Below are positions 31,942 through 39,503 of a DNA stretch of 64,000 bases, piece by piece. This DNA comes from a virus: positions 1-64,000 of the IMG/VR virus record IMGVR_UViG_3300025450_000002. The stretch is one strand, 5' to 3'. The notes below the pieces were generated by a model. That model ran no database searches. It saw nothing but the letters and a program-made list of their open reading frames with translations, and had not been told where the DNA came from. The translations under genes and the position numbers were made by a program. The stretch's first letter is position 1; the number at the start of each line of letters is the position of its first letter.

Positions 31942-33830
31942 ATCTAATAACATTAGATTTTGAGACGATGTATAGTCAAGACTACTCGCTAACGAAACTC
32001 ACTACTGAGGAATACATTAGAGACAAACGCTTCGAGGTGATAGGTGTCGGAGTTAAACTAAACGATGGTGTTACTGAGTGGTTTAGTGGTTCGCATCTTG
32101 AGGTCGCTAAATACCTTTCCACCCTGCCGTGGAACGATAGTGCCTTACTCTGTCATAACACAATGTTTGATGGTGCGATTCTTAAGTGGCGCTTTCAATT
32201 AAGTCCTAAGTTATATCTTGATACTTTGTGTATGGGTAGGGCTATACATGGCGTAGATGTAGGCGGATCATTAGCCTACCTTGCTGAAAAATATAATTTA
32301 GGGAAGAAGGGACATGAGGTAGTTGAGGCTAAAGGTAAAAATATAACTGGTTTCACAAATAGCGAACTTGCCCAATACGGCGAGTATTGTAAAAATGATG
32401 TGGAGTTAACTTTCAAACTTTTCCAAGTATTGTCTAGTGCGTTTCCTGCCGATGAGATAAACCTGATCGACATGACTTTACGTATGTTTATTCAACCTGT
32501 ATTACGAGTTGATTATGATTTATTGCAAGAACGATTGGAAGAACTGAAGCATGAGAAGTTACAGTTATTAGGGACGCTCAAAGAGAAACTAAGTTGTGAA
32601 AACGAAGAAGCTGTGCGTAAACGCTTGGCAAGTAATAAGCAGTTTGCAGGTTTGCTCAAAGAGTTTAATATCCCAGTGCCATTAAAAATAAGTCCTACTA
32701 CTGGTAAAGAAACATTTGCATTAGCCAAGAACGATACAGGCTTTATTGAGTTAGTAGAACATGAAGACCCGTTCGTACAACAACTCGCTGCGGTGCGTTT
32801 GGGAACGAAATCAACAATTGAGGAGAGTAGAATTGAACGGTTTATCGACGTTGGGGCTAGGAACAAGGGTATGCTACCAATCCCCCTTAAATATTATGGC
32901 GCACATACAGGTAGGTGGGCGGGTTCGGACAAGGTCAACTTCCAAAACTTACCGAGTAGAGACAAGAAGAAAAAGGCTCTTAAAAATGCCGTTATCGCTC
33001 CTGACGGGTATGTCGTTATCAACTGTGATTCGTCGCAAATTGAAGCTAGAGTCCTTGCGTGGTTATCAGGTCAGGAAGGGCTGGTCAATTCGTTTGCCAA
33101 TGGGAACGATGTTTACTCCGAGTTTGCGTCGAAAATATATGAAAGACCAATCAGTAAAAAAGACCCTATTGAAAGGTTTGTGGGCAAGACGTGCATACTC
33201 GGGCTGGGATATGGGACTGGTGCGTTAAAGTTACAACACACATTAAAGACACAACCCCCTGGAGCTGACCTTACGGAAGATGTGTGTGATGATATTGTTA
33301 AGCTATACAGATCTGAGAATGATCAGATTGTGAAGCTGTGGAAGGAAGGCGACAAAGCATTAAAGGCTATGAATAATTGGACTAAAGATAAAAAGCCTTT
33401 CTACTATGGCAAGCATAGATGTGTTGAAGTGCATAGCGATGGTATACGCTTGCCGAACGGACTCTATATCCGTTACCCTGAACTCCAGCTTAACACTGAT
33501 GAACTTATTAGCGGATACCAATATAAGTCACGCAAAGGGCCCGTTAGTTTGTGGGGCGGATCAGTTGTGGAAAACGTAGTGCAAGCACTTGCAAGAATTA
33601 TTGTAGGTGAACAGATGTTAAAACTAACTGAGCGTTATCGCCCAGTGCTTACTGTACACGACGCAGCGGTGTGTGTCGTGCCTGAAGATGATGTAGATGA
33701 GGCTTGTGCATGGATCGTCGAGGTCATGTCAACAGCACCAGACTGGGCTAAAGGACTACCCGTCGCTTGTGAGGCTCAATATGGATATAACTATGGGGAA
33801 ATGAAAGAATGGAAACCGAAGAAAGAATAA
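31938..33830 (+). CDS. polA: family A DNA polymerase with 3'-5' exonuclease
   Basis: 630 aa, T7-like size. Exonuclease: D7 and E9 in LITLDFETMY (Exo I), then ALLCHNTMFDGAILKW (Exo II) and GEYCKNDVELTF (Exo III). Polymerase: motif A INCDSSQIEARVLAWLSG with D364 and E369; motif B RFVGKTCILGLGYG with K417 and Leu421 at the position of E. coli Phe762; motif C VHDA with D575 and Ala576 where most have VHDE. No 5'-nuclease domain. Replicative enzyme of the phage; needs primase-helicase (39504). Carries an 18-bp repeat at 32117. Confidence 0.95.
   Translation: MNLITLDFETMYSQDYSLTKLTTEEYIRDKRFEVIGVGVKLNDGVTEWFSGSHLEVAKYLSTLPWNDSALLCHNTMFDGAILKWRFQLSPKLYLDTLCMGRAIHGVDVGGSLAYLAEKYNLGKKGHEVVEAKGKNITGFTNSELAQYGEYCKNDVELTFKLFQVLSSAFPADEINLIDMTLRMFIQPVLRVDYDLLQERLEELKHEKLQLLGTLKEKLSCENEEAVRKRLASNKQFAGLLKEFNIPVPLKISPTTGKETFALAKNDTGFIELVEHEDPFVQQLAAVRLGTKSTIEESRIERFIDVGARNKGMLPIPLKYYGAHTGRWAGSDKVNFQNLPSRDKKKKALKNAVIAPDGYVVINCDSSQIEARVLAWLSGQEGLVNSFANGNDVYSEFASKIYERPISKKDPIERFVGKTCILGLGYGTGALKLQHTLKTQPPGADLTEDVCDDIVKLYRSENDQIVKLWKEGDKALKAMNNWTKDKKPFYYGKHRCVEVHSDGIRLPNGLYIRYPELQLNTDELISGYQYKSRKGPVSLWGGSVVENVVQALARIIVGEQMLKLTERYRPVLTVHDAAVCVVPEDDVDEACAWIVEVMSTAPDWAKGLPVACEAQYGYNYGEMKEWKPKKE
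32117..32134 (+). repeat. 18-bp inverted repeat, copy 10
   Basis: TTCCAC CCTGCC GTGGAA, perfect arms, inside the polymerase exonuclease region. Confidence 0.65.
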
Positions 33831-34105
33831 AAGCACTTGAAGAACAAGTTAAAGATTTAGAACGAGGATTAAAGCATCTCTTGATAGCACATAGAGGGTT
33901 TACAGATTCTATTGTTACCGCCGAAGAACGTAACGAGATTGAGTATTCTAAACTTAGAGTTGAACGCCAAGCCATGAGTTTAGTAAATCAAAGAATGATC
34001 GAACGTAAATATTCAGAGTATGCTGGTGAAATAGAAAGAATAAAAGATCACATGCGAATTATGGAGCAAGACAACCCATTCCTAAAAGGAAATTATGGAA
34101 ATTAA
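33809..34105 (+). CDS. coiled-coil protein (98 aa)
   Basis: Overlaps PolA by 22 bp. Heptad-rich throughout (MEERIKALEEQVKDLERGLK-like N-terminus, then EIEYSKLRVERQAMSLVNQR). Possibly a small replisome accessory by position. No motif. Confidence 0.6.
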   Translation: METEERIKALEEQVKDLERGLKHLLIAHRGFTDSIVTAEERNEIEYSKLRVERQAMSLVNQRMIERKYSEYAGEIERIKDHMRIMEQDNPFLKGNYGN

Positions 34106-34277
34106 AATACCCGTATTCACAGCTATCCGTTACATGGTCTACGAACTTGATAGTCCGCTAAGAGGATTTGCAACCAAGAAAGAGGCTGATGAGTTTGCTT
34201 CTAAAGATTCTGATTTAAGAGTTAAATTTATACCCCAAAAGTATAAAACTTATGAAGTAGAGGAAGCACCGTTTTGA
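34095..34277 (+). CDS. small early protein (60 aa), unknown
   Basis: Overlaps both neighbours (11 bp upstream, 4 bp downstream). MEIKIPVFTAIRYMVYELDS, then GFATKKEADEFASKDSDLRV. A simple beta-hairpin-helix unit. Function unknown. Confidence 0.6.
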   Translation: MEIKIPVFTAIRYMVYELDSPLRGFATKKEADEFASKDSDLRVKFIPQKYKTYEVEEAPF

Positions 34278-34717
34278 AAACTAAACGAATCGGATGGATG
34301 TCTTCAGGCGCACTATATACCAAGAGCGTAAAATTTTTTTGGTTTAGTAGACGCAAGCGTGACGGATATGACATACCGATATATACTGATGAAAAACTTT
34401 TTAAGAAAGGTAAGAAAATGGCTAAGAAGAAACTGGAAGTAGCAGTGCCAGCTATCAAAGAGAAGTCTGGTAAAGTTGTCAAAGCGCCGAGCAAGGCATG
34501 GTCGCATGATGAGTTGATTGCTAAAGAGGGCAAAAAAGCTAAAGGCGCTAAACACGAGTTTGCATTAACTGATGGAGAAGTAGTTAATCGCAAGAAGGCT
34601 GCGAAGGTAGCAGAGAAAGCAGGTGAAGTTCCCAAGTCAGTAGGTAAGAAACTTCATAGCCATGACTTACGCAAGGCGGCCCGCATTAAAAAGATCAAAG
34701 AGAGTAGCATAAAATGA
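34274..34717 (+). CDS. basic Lys/Ala-rich protein (147 aa)
   Basis: Possible TTG start at 34274 overlapping the previous TGA; in-frame ATG at 34298 and 34418 are alternatives, the latter with a good site AAAGGTAAGAAA. N-terminal 45 residues Tyr/Trp-rich (GWMSSGALYTKSVKFFWFSR), the rest is strongly basic (MAKKKLEVAVPAIKEKSGKV; KAAKVAEKAGEVPKSVGKK). May be one protein or a translational fusion. DNA binding possible. Overlaps the next start by 4 bp. Confidence 0.55.
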   Translation: MKTKRIGWMSSGALYTKSVKFFWFSRRKRDGYDIPIYTDEKLFKKGKKMAKKKLEVAVPAIKEKSGKVVKAPSKAWSHDELIAKEGKKAKGAKHEFALTDGEVVNRKKAAKVAEKAGEVPKSVGKKLHSHDLRKAARIKKIKESSIK

Positions 34718-34899
34718 GTAAAGAACGCATGTCTTTAGAAGAAATACTTGGTCGGCAAAACAACATGACACAGCATGAGGTTGCTGAAGCACTAGGAATA
34801 TCTAGATCGCAAGTCGATACTTTAGAGAAACTTGCGTTGCGAAAATTAAGGCATTATTTAAAGCAAAAAAACTATACCAAAGAAGACTTTTTAGTGTAA
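34714..34899 (+). CDS. sigma-70 region 4-like HTH protein (61 aa)
   Basis: NMTQHEVAEALGISRSQVDT followed by LEKLALRKLRHYL matches the region 4 HTH of sigma factors ('S..V..LE..AL.KLR'). Region 2 is absent, so it is not a full sigma factor; it may act as an anti-sigma mimic or DNA-binding regulator of late promoters. Start overlaps the previous stop by ATGA. Confidence 0.7.
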   Translation: MSKERMSLEEILGRQNNMTQHEVAEALGISRSQVDTLEKLALRKLRHYLKQKNYTKEDFLV

Positions 34900-34908
34900 T
34901 ATGTATAG

Positions 34909-35562
34909 ATGAACTTTACATGGTCATTCTCCTCTCTTAAAGACTATATTAACTGTCCTAAGCAGTATCAGGAAGTTAAGGTTCTTAAACGCTACGTCAA
35001 ATATCCGACGGAGCAGATGCGTTATGGTACGGAAGTGCATAAGGCTTGCGAGGACTACGTTGCTAGAGATATACCGCTTGCGAAGAACTATCAGAGGTTT
35101 CAGAGTACACTCGATTCACTACGGGCTATTCCGGGTGTAAAGTATCCTGAGCATCAGATGGCACTCTCATCAGCGAAAGAACCATGTGCGTATGGTAAAG
35201 GTTATTGGGTACGAGGGATTGTAGACTTGCTAATCGTGGATGGTAATGAGGCTTTTATCATTGACTATAAAACAGGCAGTGCAAAATACCCTGACGTAAA
35301 ACAATTAACTTTGATGGCTTTAATGACGTTCGCTCACTTCCCTGAAGTTAACAATATAAAGGCTGGTCTATTGTTTGTCATGCACGATGCTTTCGTTACT
35401 GAAGTTTATAGACGTGAGAACATAGATAAGATGTGGGAAACTTTTGAATCCCACCTTGAAAGATTACAGCTTTCATACGAAAATGATGTTTGGCAAGCTA
35501 ATCCAACACCTCTTTGCCCGTGGTGTCCAGTTAAGACTTGCGAATTCCATAAGGAGAGATGA
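34909..35562 (+). CDS. Cas4/RecB-like PD-(D/E)XK nuclease
   Basis: 217 aa. SFSSLKDYINCPKQYQE opening, then H44 (GTEVHKACEDY), GIVDLLIV with D106, FIIDYKTGS with D119 and K121, Q132. Cys16 plus C203, C206, C211 near the C-terminus match the Cas4-type iron-sulphur cluster (one N-terminal and three C-terminal cysteines). Probable 5'-3' or end-processing exonuclease for recombination. Coupled to the next gene. Confidence 0.85.
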   Translation: MNFTWSFSSLKDYINCPKQYQEVKVLKRYVKYPTEQMRYGTEVHKACEDYVARDIPLAKNYQRFQSTLDSLRAIPGVKYPEHQMALSSAKEPCAYGKGYWVRGIVDLLIVDGNEAFIIDYKTGSAKYPDVKQLTLMALMTFAHFPEVNNIKAGLLFVMHDAFVTEVYRRENIDKMWETFESHLERLQLSYENDVWQANPTPLCPWCPVKTCEFHKER

Positions 35563-35906
35563 TGCCATACGTTAACAAACCTAGACCATACGCAAAAGAA
35601 TATCAACAAGAGAAATCACGTGGTGAACATGAACGACGCATGGAGCGTCAACGTGCTAGACGTGCGATTGATAAAAAGTTTGCAGACAAGAACAAGAACG
35701 GCAAAGCCGATATCCGTGAGGGCAAAGACGTAGCACACGTCAAAGCGCTCGATAAAGGTGGATCAAATAAAGCTGGTGTGTTTATTGAGAGCGCACATGG
35801 CAATCGTTCTTTTAAGAGAGATTCAAAAGGTAATCTGATTTCCGAGAAGTCTAAGAAAGAAAAAGGCGGAGAGAAGAAATTAAGTAAGGTAGTAAAAGTT
35901 AAATAG
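35559..35906 (+). CDS. HNH-like small protein (115 aa)
   Basis: ATG 35559 overlaps the previous stop. Strongly basic N-terminal helix (EHERRMERQRARRAIDKKFA), then GKDVAHVKALDKGGSNKAGV and NRSFKRDSKGNLI. This order matches small HNH proteins of phages (DH..PL..GGSN...L....NRSF), but the usual D-H pair is A-H here and the Asn-Leu position is changed, so nuclease activity is uncertain. Unresolved: HNH nuclease or an inactive derivative. Confidence 0.55.
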   Translation: MMPYVNKPRPYAKEYQQEKSRGEHERRMERQRARRAIDKKFADKNKNGKADIREGKDVAHVKALDKGGSNKAGVFIESAHGNRSFKRDSKGNLISEKSKKEKGGEKKLSKVVKVK

Positions 35907-35931
35907 TTTGTTACGTCGGACGTCGTAAGGC

Positions 35932-36075
35932 ATGAGTGGACTAAAACCATGTCAGTTGAGCGGTGAACTGAAGACTAGTGTAACCCCATTAGCACTTCTC
36001 CTTGCACGACAGGCTCAACCGATTAACTCCCGTAAGGAGTTGTTAAATTTAGTTAAGGGACAGTCGTGGAAATAG
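35932..36075 (+). CDS. small overlooked open frame before the helicase (47 aa)
   Basis: ATG 35932 (MSGLKPCQLSGELKTSVTPL), open to TAG 36073-36075, overlapping the GTG start of the helicase gene by 10 bp. A weak site AAGG precedes it. The 160-bp gap otherwise has nothing else obvious. It may act as a leader peptide coupling translation to the GTG start. Confidence 0.45.
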   Translation: MSGLKPCQLSGELKTSVTPLALLLARQAQPINSRKELLNLVKGQSWK

Positions 36076-37628
36076 TACAAAATCAAGCGGTAAAAGTTGT
36101 TATACAGTCAGATAATGTTGGGTTAATAACTAATCATATAGAAAAAAGCGAAATACTGACAGACAACGGGAATCATGCTGAAGTGTTAGTGTATTGGGGT
36201 ATTGAAGAAATGCAACACCTAACAAAAGTCCTTCAGGAAAAAGTTCCATCACCGATAGAAAAGGATTACATCTGGCCCGGAATGTATACACCATTCCATC
36301 ATCAAAAAGTTACAGCATCATTCCTCTCCTTACATCAACGCGCTTTCTGTTTCAATGAAGCTGGTACAGGTAAAACATCTTCAGTCATTTGGGCTATCGA
36401 CTATCTAATGTCTCAAGGTTTAGTTAAGCGTGTGCTGGTTATCTGTCCTTTATCAATTATGTATTCAGCATGGCAGGCAGACATTTTTAAAACTGCTATG
36501 CACCGCACCGTTGCAGTCGCTTATGGAGATGCAAGCAAACGCAAGAAAGTTATCAATGGGGCTTATGAGTTTGTAATCATTAACTATGATGGTGTAAATA
36601 TTGTCCGTGAAGATGTTGCTAAAGCAGGCTTTGACCTGATCGTAGTTGATGAAGCTAATGCCTACAAGACTGTTACCACAAAGCGCTGGAAGACGTTGGC
36701 AAAGCTAATCACCCCTAGTACACGCTTATGGATGTTAACAGGTACGCCTGCATCTCAGTCACCAGTAGATGCCTTCGGTCTAGCAAAGCTCGTCTCGCCC
36801 GCTAATGTGCCGAAGTATCTTACGGCATGGAGAGATAAAGTAATGTACCAAGTTACTAAATTTAAATACGTACCTAGACCTACTGCACGGCATGATGTCT
36901 ACAATGCTTTGCAACCAGCAATAAGATTTGAGAAAGCGCAGTGTCTCGATTTACCACCAGTCATGTATCAGACACGTGAAGTACCACTTAGCGTTCAAGT
37001 AACTAAATACTATAACAATATAAAAAACCAAATGCTTATAGAAGCCGCAGGAGAAAAAGTTAGCGCTGTCAATGCGGCGGCGAAGCTAACAAAGCTATTA
37101 CAGATTTCGGGAGGGGCTGTCTATACGGACACCCATGATATTGTGGAGTTTGATGTATCACCACGATTAAATGCCCTAACGGAGGTGCTTGATGAGACAG
37201 AACATAAAGTTATTATATTTGTTCCGTATGGTCACACCATTGATTTAGTTTCTAAACATTTACAAGGAGAAGGAGTTACAAATGAAATTATTAGAGGAAG
37301 CGTAAGCGCAAGAGAACGATCTGAAATCATTAACCGTTTTCAGACAACAGATTTTCCACGGGTTTTAATCATTCAACCACAATCAGCATCACATGGTGTT
37401 ACTTTAACCGCTGCCAATACTGTAGTCTTTTGGTCGCCGGTCATGAGTGTGGAAACATATTTACAATGTATTGCTCGTATTGATCGTGTAGGTCAAGTGA
37501 ATAACATGACTGTAGTTCATTTACAAGGCTCAGAGGTCGAACGAAAGATGTATGCGATGCTACAAGGCAAGGTAGATAACCATGAGAAGTTGGTTGATTT
37601 ATACAAGGAAGAGTTAGGAATAAAATGA
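36066..37628 (+). CDS. SNF2-family DEAD/H helicase
   Basis: GTG start at 36066 preceded by AAGGGACAGTC. 520 aa, SF2/SNF2 type. Motif I NEAGTGKTS at residues 97-105, motif II VVDEANAY at 194-200 (DEAN), motif III LTGTPAS at 225-230, C-terminal motifs IIFVPYGHTI and ASHGVTLTAANTVVFWSP, motif VI QCIARIDRVGQ. Phage enzymes of this type remodel nucleoprotein or help recombination/replication. Unusual compact N-terminal domain (70 residues). Confidence 0.9.
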   Translation: MEIVQNQAVKVVIQSDNVGLITNHIEKSEILTDNGNHAEVLVYWGIEEMQHLTKVLQEKVPSPIEKDYIWPGMYTPFHHQKVTASFLSLHQRAFCFNEAGTGKTSSVIWAIDYLMSQGLVKRVLVICPLSIMYSAWQADIFKTAMHRTVAVAYGDASKRKKVINGAYEFVIINYDGVNIVREDVAKAGFDLIVVDEANAYKTVTTKRWKTLAKLITPSTRLWMLTGTPASQSPVDAFGLAKLVSPANVPKYLTAWRDKVMYQVTKFKYVPRPTARHDVYNALQPAIRFEKAQCLDLPPVMYQTREVPLSVQVTKYYNNIKNQMLIEAAGEKVSAVNAAAKLTKLLQISGGAVYTDTHDIVEFDVSPRLNALTEVLDETEHKVIIFVPYGHTIDLVSKHLQGEGVTNEIIRGSVSARERSEIINRFQTTDFPRVLIIQPQSASHGVTLTAANTVVFWSPVMSVETYLQCIARIDRVGQVNNMTVVHLQGSEVERKMYAMLQGKVDNHEKLVDLYKEELGIK

Positions 37629-38017
37629 GCGATATAAATTTAGATGAATTAGTAAAAATTTACTTGACAATAAGAAGTGAACGTGAAAAACTAGAGCTTC
37701 AAGACAGAGAACTGAAAAACGATTTAGATATGATAGCTCAACAAATGTTAATCAAGTGCAACGAGGCTAATGCCACAAGCATTAAAACCAACGAAGGCAC
37801 TGTAGTTAAGAAGTTAAGCGAAAGATTTACTTTGTCTGATAGAAGTAGTTTTGATGCATTTGTCCGTGAGCATGATGCCATTGAGTTGTATGAGGCACGT
37901 ATTCATCAGGGCAATTTTAAAGAATTTATTTCTGAAAGAGGGGACGAAGGTTTACCTCCAGGAGTGAATGTTATGAGAGAGTTTACAATCGTAGTTCGTA
38001 AACCAAGCTCAGATTAG
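37625..38017 (+). CDS. helical early protein (130 aa), unknown
   Basis: Overlaps the helicase stop by ATGA. N-terminal coiled coil (LTIRSEREKLELQDRELKND), C-terminal alpha/beta with FVREHDAIELYEARIHQGNF. Proteins of this size next to single-strand-DNA-binding genes occur in related phages; function unknown. Confidence 0.65.
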   Translation: MSDINLDELVKIYLTIRSEREKLELQDRELKNDLDMIAQQMLIKCNEANATSIKTNEGTVVKKLSERFTLSDRSSFDAFVREHDAIELYEARIHQGNFKEFISERGDEGLPPGVNVMREFTIVVRKPSSD

Positions 38018-38043
38018 TTTAATTAAGTTAAAAGGAGTTTTAA

Positions 38044-38889
38044 ATGAGTAATGAATTATTAGATTTAAGCGCATTGGGAGCATTGACAGTTGCAGGAGAA
38101 CTTGATGAAGATACATTAGCCGTTGCTGGTGGTAAGCGTGATGGTAACAAACGTATCTCTATTAAAGGTGGAGTCTTCCGCAAGTATGCAGGTGGTAAAG
38201 AGATCGGTGCTATTGAAGACCGACACATGAATGTTATCTTTGTAAAGATGGCACATAAAGCTTCACGGATGTTTTACGATAAAGGTTATAAAGAAGGTGA
38301 AAAGGTTAGCCCAGCTTGCTGGTCATCTGATTCAGAAGCACCTGATGCAGATGTAAAAAACCCAATCGCAAGTAGTTGTTTAAATTGTCCTAACAGTGCT
38401 AAAGGTTCTAGCGATAATGGTACAAGCGCAAAATGCAGACTATCATGGAGAACCGCTGTTGTTCTACCGAACGATCCAGCAGGCGACGTTATGCAATTAG
38501 TTTTGCCAGCAACTTCTTCATTTGGTAAAGAAGATAATGGAAGATGGCCGTTCAGACCATACATTCAACACTTAGCGTCGCACAACGTATCAGCGGGCCG
38601 TGTTGTTACTAAGATGGCATTCGATACAAAATCTCCTACACCAAAGGTATTGTTCTCACCAGTAGGTGCTGTACCTGAAGATGATTTGGATATAATCGCT
38701 CGTCAGTCTAAGAGTGTAGAAGCTGAGAAAGCTATCAAGTTAAACGTGTATCAGATGGATGCACCTGAAGTAGCTACTTCACCCGAAGTGGATGAAACAC
38801 CAGAGCCAGTCAAACGTGAGTCAAAAGCTCCTGTCGGTGAGAAGGCTTCTGATATTTCAGACACTATTAAAAAATGGTCTAAGAAATAA
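38044..38889 (+). CDS. Cys-containing DNA-metabolism protein (281 aa), possible ssDNA-binding protein
   Basis: ATG 38044 after AAAAGGAGTTTTAA. Domain with SPACWSSDSE, SSCLNCPNSA and AKCRLSWRTAVVLPND: four or five cysteines, a likely zinc site. Beta-rich middle (MQLVLPATSSFGKEDNGRWP), then a disordered acidic/Pro tail and basic end (DTIKKWSKK). Position between helicase and primase-helicase genes suggests the phage's ssDNA-binding or annealing factor. No OB-fold signature could be confirmed by eye. Confidence 0.5.
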   Translation: MSNELLDLSALGALTVAGELDEDTLAVAGGKRDGNKRISIKGGVFRKYAGGKEIGAIEDRHMNVIFVKMAHKASRMFYDKGYKEGEKVSPACWSSDSEAPDADVKNPIASSCLNCPNSAKGSSDNGTSAKCRLSWRTAVVLPNDPAGDVMQLVLPATSSFGKEDNGRWPFRPYIQHLASHNVSAGRVVTKMAFDTKSPTPKVLFSPVGAVPEDDLDIIARQSKSVEAEKAIKLNVYQMDAPEVATSPEVDETPEPVKRESKAPVGEKASDISDTIKKWSKK

Positions 38890-38897
38890 GGATAGAA

Positions 38898-39212
38898 ATG
38901 CCACGGACATATAGCAAAGAATTTATTAAAGAGTTAGGAACACTGAAACCTTTTGACACGACAGGTATTCAGTTAGCAAAGGCGTGCATAAGGGCAAACA
39001 TCCCAGCGCTGTACGTCGCTAATGCCTTAGAAGTTACTCGTATGACAGTTCATAGTTGGTTTCGTGGCAATCCTATTCGTGATAAGAAACGCCGATTAGT
39101 AGCCGTATTTACTGAGTTGGTTGAGGAAGATTTAGATAACGGAGTATTACCCGCTAAAAGCACTGCTCATGCAAAGAAGTATATAGAGGATATGGTCGGA
39201 AGACAAATTTAA
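38898..39212 (+). CDS. HTH DNA-binding protein (104 aa)
   Basis: KACIRANIPALYVANALEVT and MTVHSWFRGN read as a helix-turn-helix of the transposase/regulator type. Basic. May be the replication- or late-gene regulator. Spaced 8 bp from its upstream neighbour. Confidence 0.6.
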   Translation: MPRTYSKEFIKELGTLKPFDTTGIQLAKACIRANIPALYVANALEVTRMTVHSWFRGNPIRDKKRRLVAVFTELVEEDLDNGVLPAKSTAHAKKYIEDMVGRQI

Positions 39213-39225
39213 TTAGGAGAGATAT

Positions 39226-39492
39226 ATGCTTACGGAAAAACAGATTCAGTTATTAAAATCGGCAGCAAGACCAAGATACATACACGGTAAAGAAAACCCA
39301 ATGTTTGGTAGGGAGAATAAATTTTTAGATGAAGTTATAGCCCAAATTAAAGAAGAGAACCCTCAGAGTTTTTTAACTCCATCTGAGTTAAGTAAGAGAG
39401 TTTTCTTTCATAAACCTAAAGATGCCCTTAACGCAAAACATCAGGTGAGTTACGCTAGTTATGTTACCCCGTATCTAGGTGACCGTATTTAA
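39226..39492 (+). CDS. early protein (88 aa), unknown
   Basis: ATG 39226 after TTAGGAGAGATAT. Basic N-terminus (QLLKSAARPRYIHGKENPMF), then helices LTPSELSKRVFFHKPKDALN. No family recognised. Immediately before the primase-helicase gene. Confidence 0.6.
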   Translation: MLTEKQIQLLKSAARPRYIHGKENPMFGRENKFLDEVIAQIKEENPQSFLTPSELSKRVFFHKPKDALNAKHQVSYASYVTPYLGDRI

Positions 39493-39503
39493 ATAACGGG
39501 GTC

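Noticed and set aside
35907-36065. Possible structured RNA or tRNA in the gap before the helicase
   Set aside because: No cloverleaf or T-loop sequence could be built; a 47-codon frame explains the stretch better.
37360-37380. TTCCACGGG half-site in the helicase gene as a further 18-bp repeat
   Set aside because: The right arm is absent, so it does not meet the pattern; half-sites near 25060 and 28730 were left out for the same reason.
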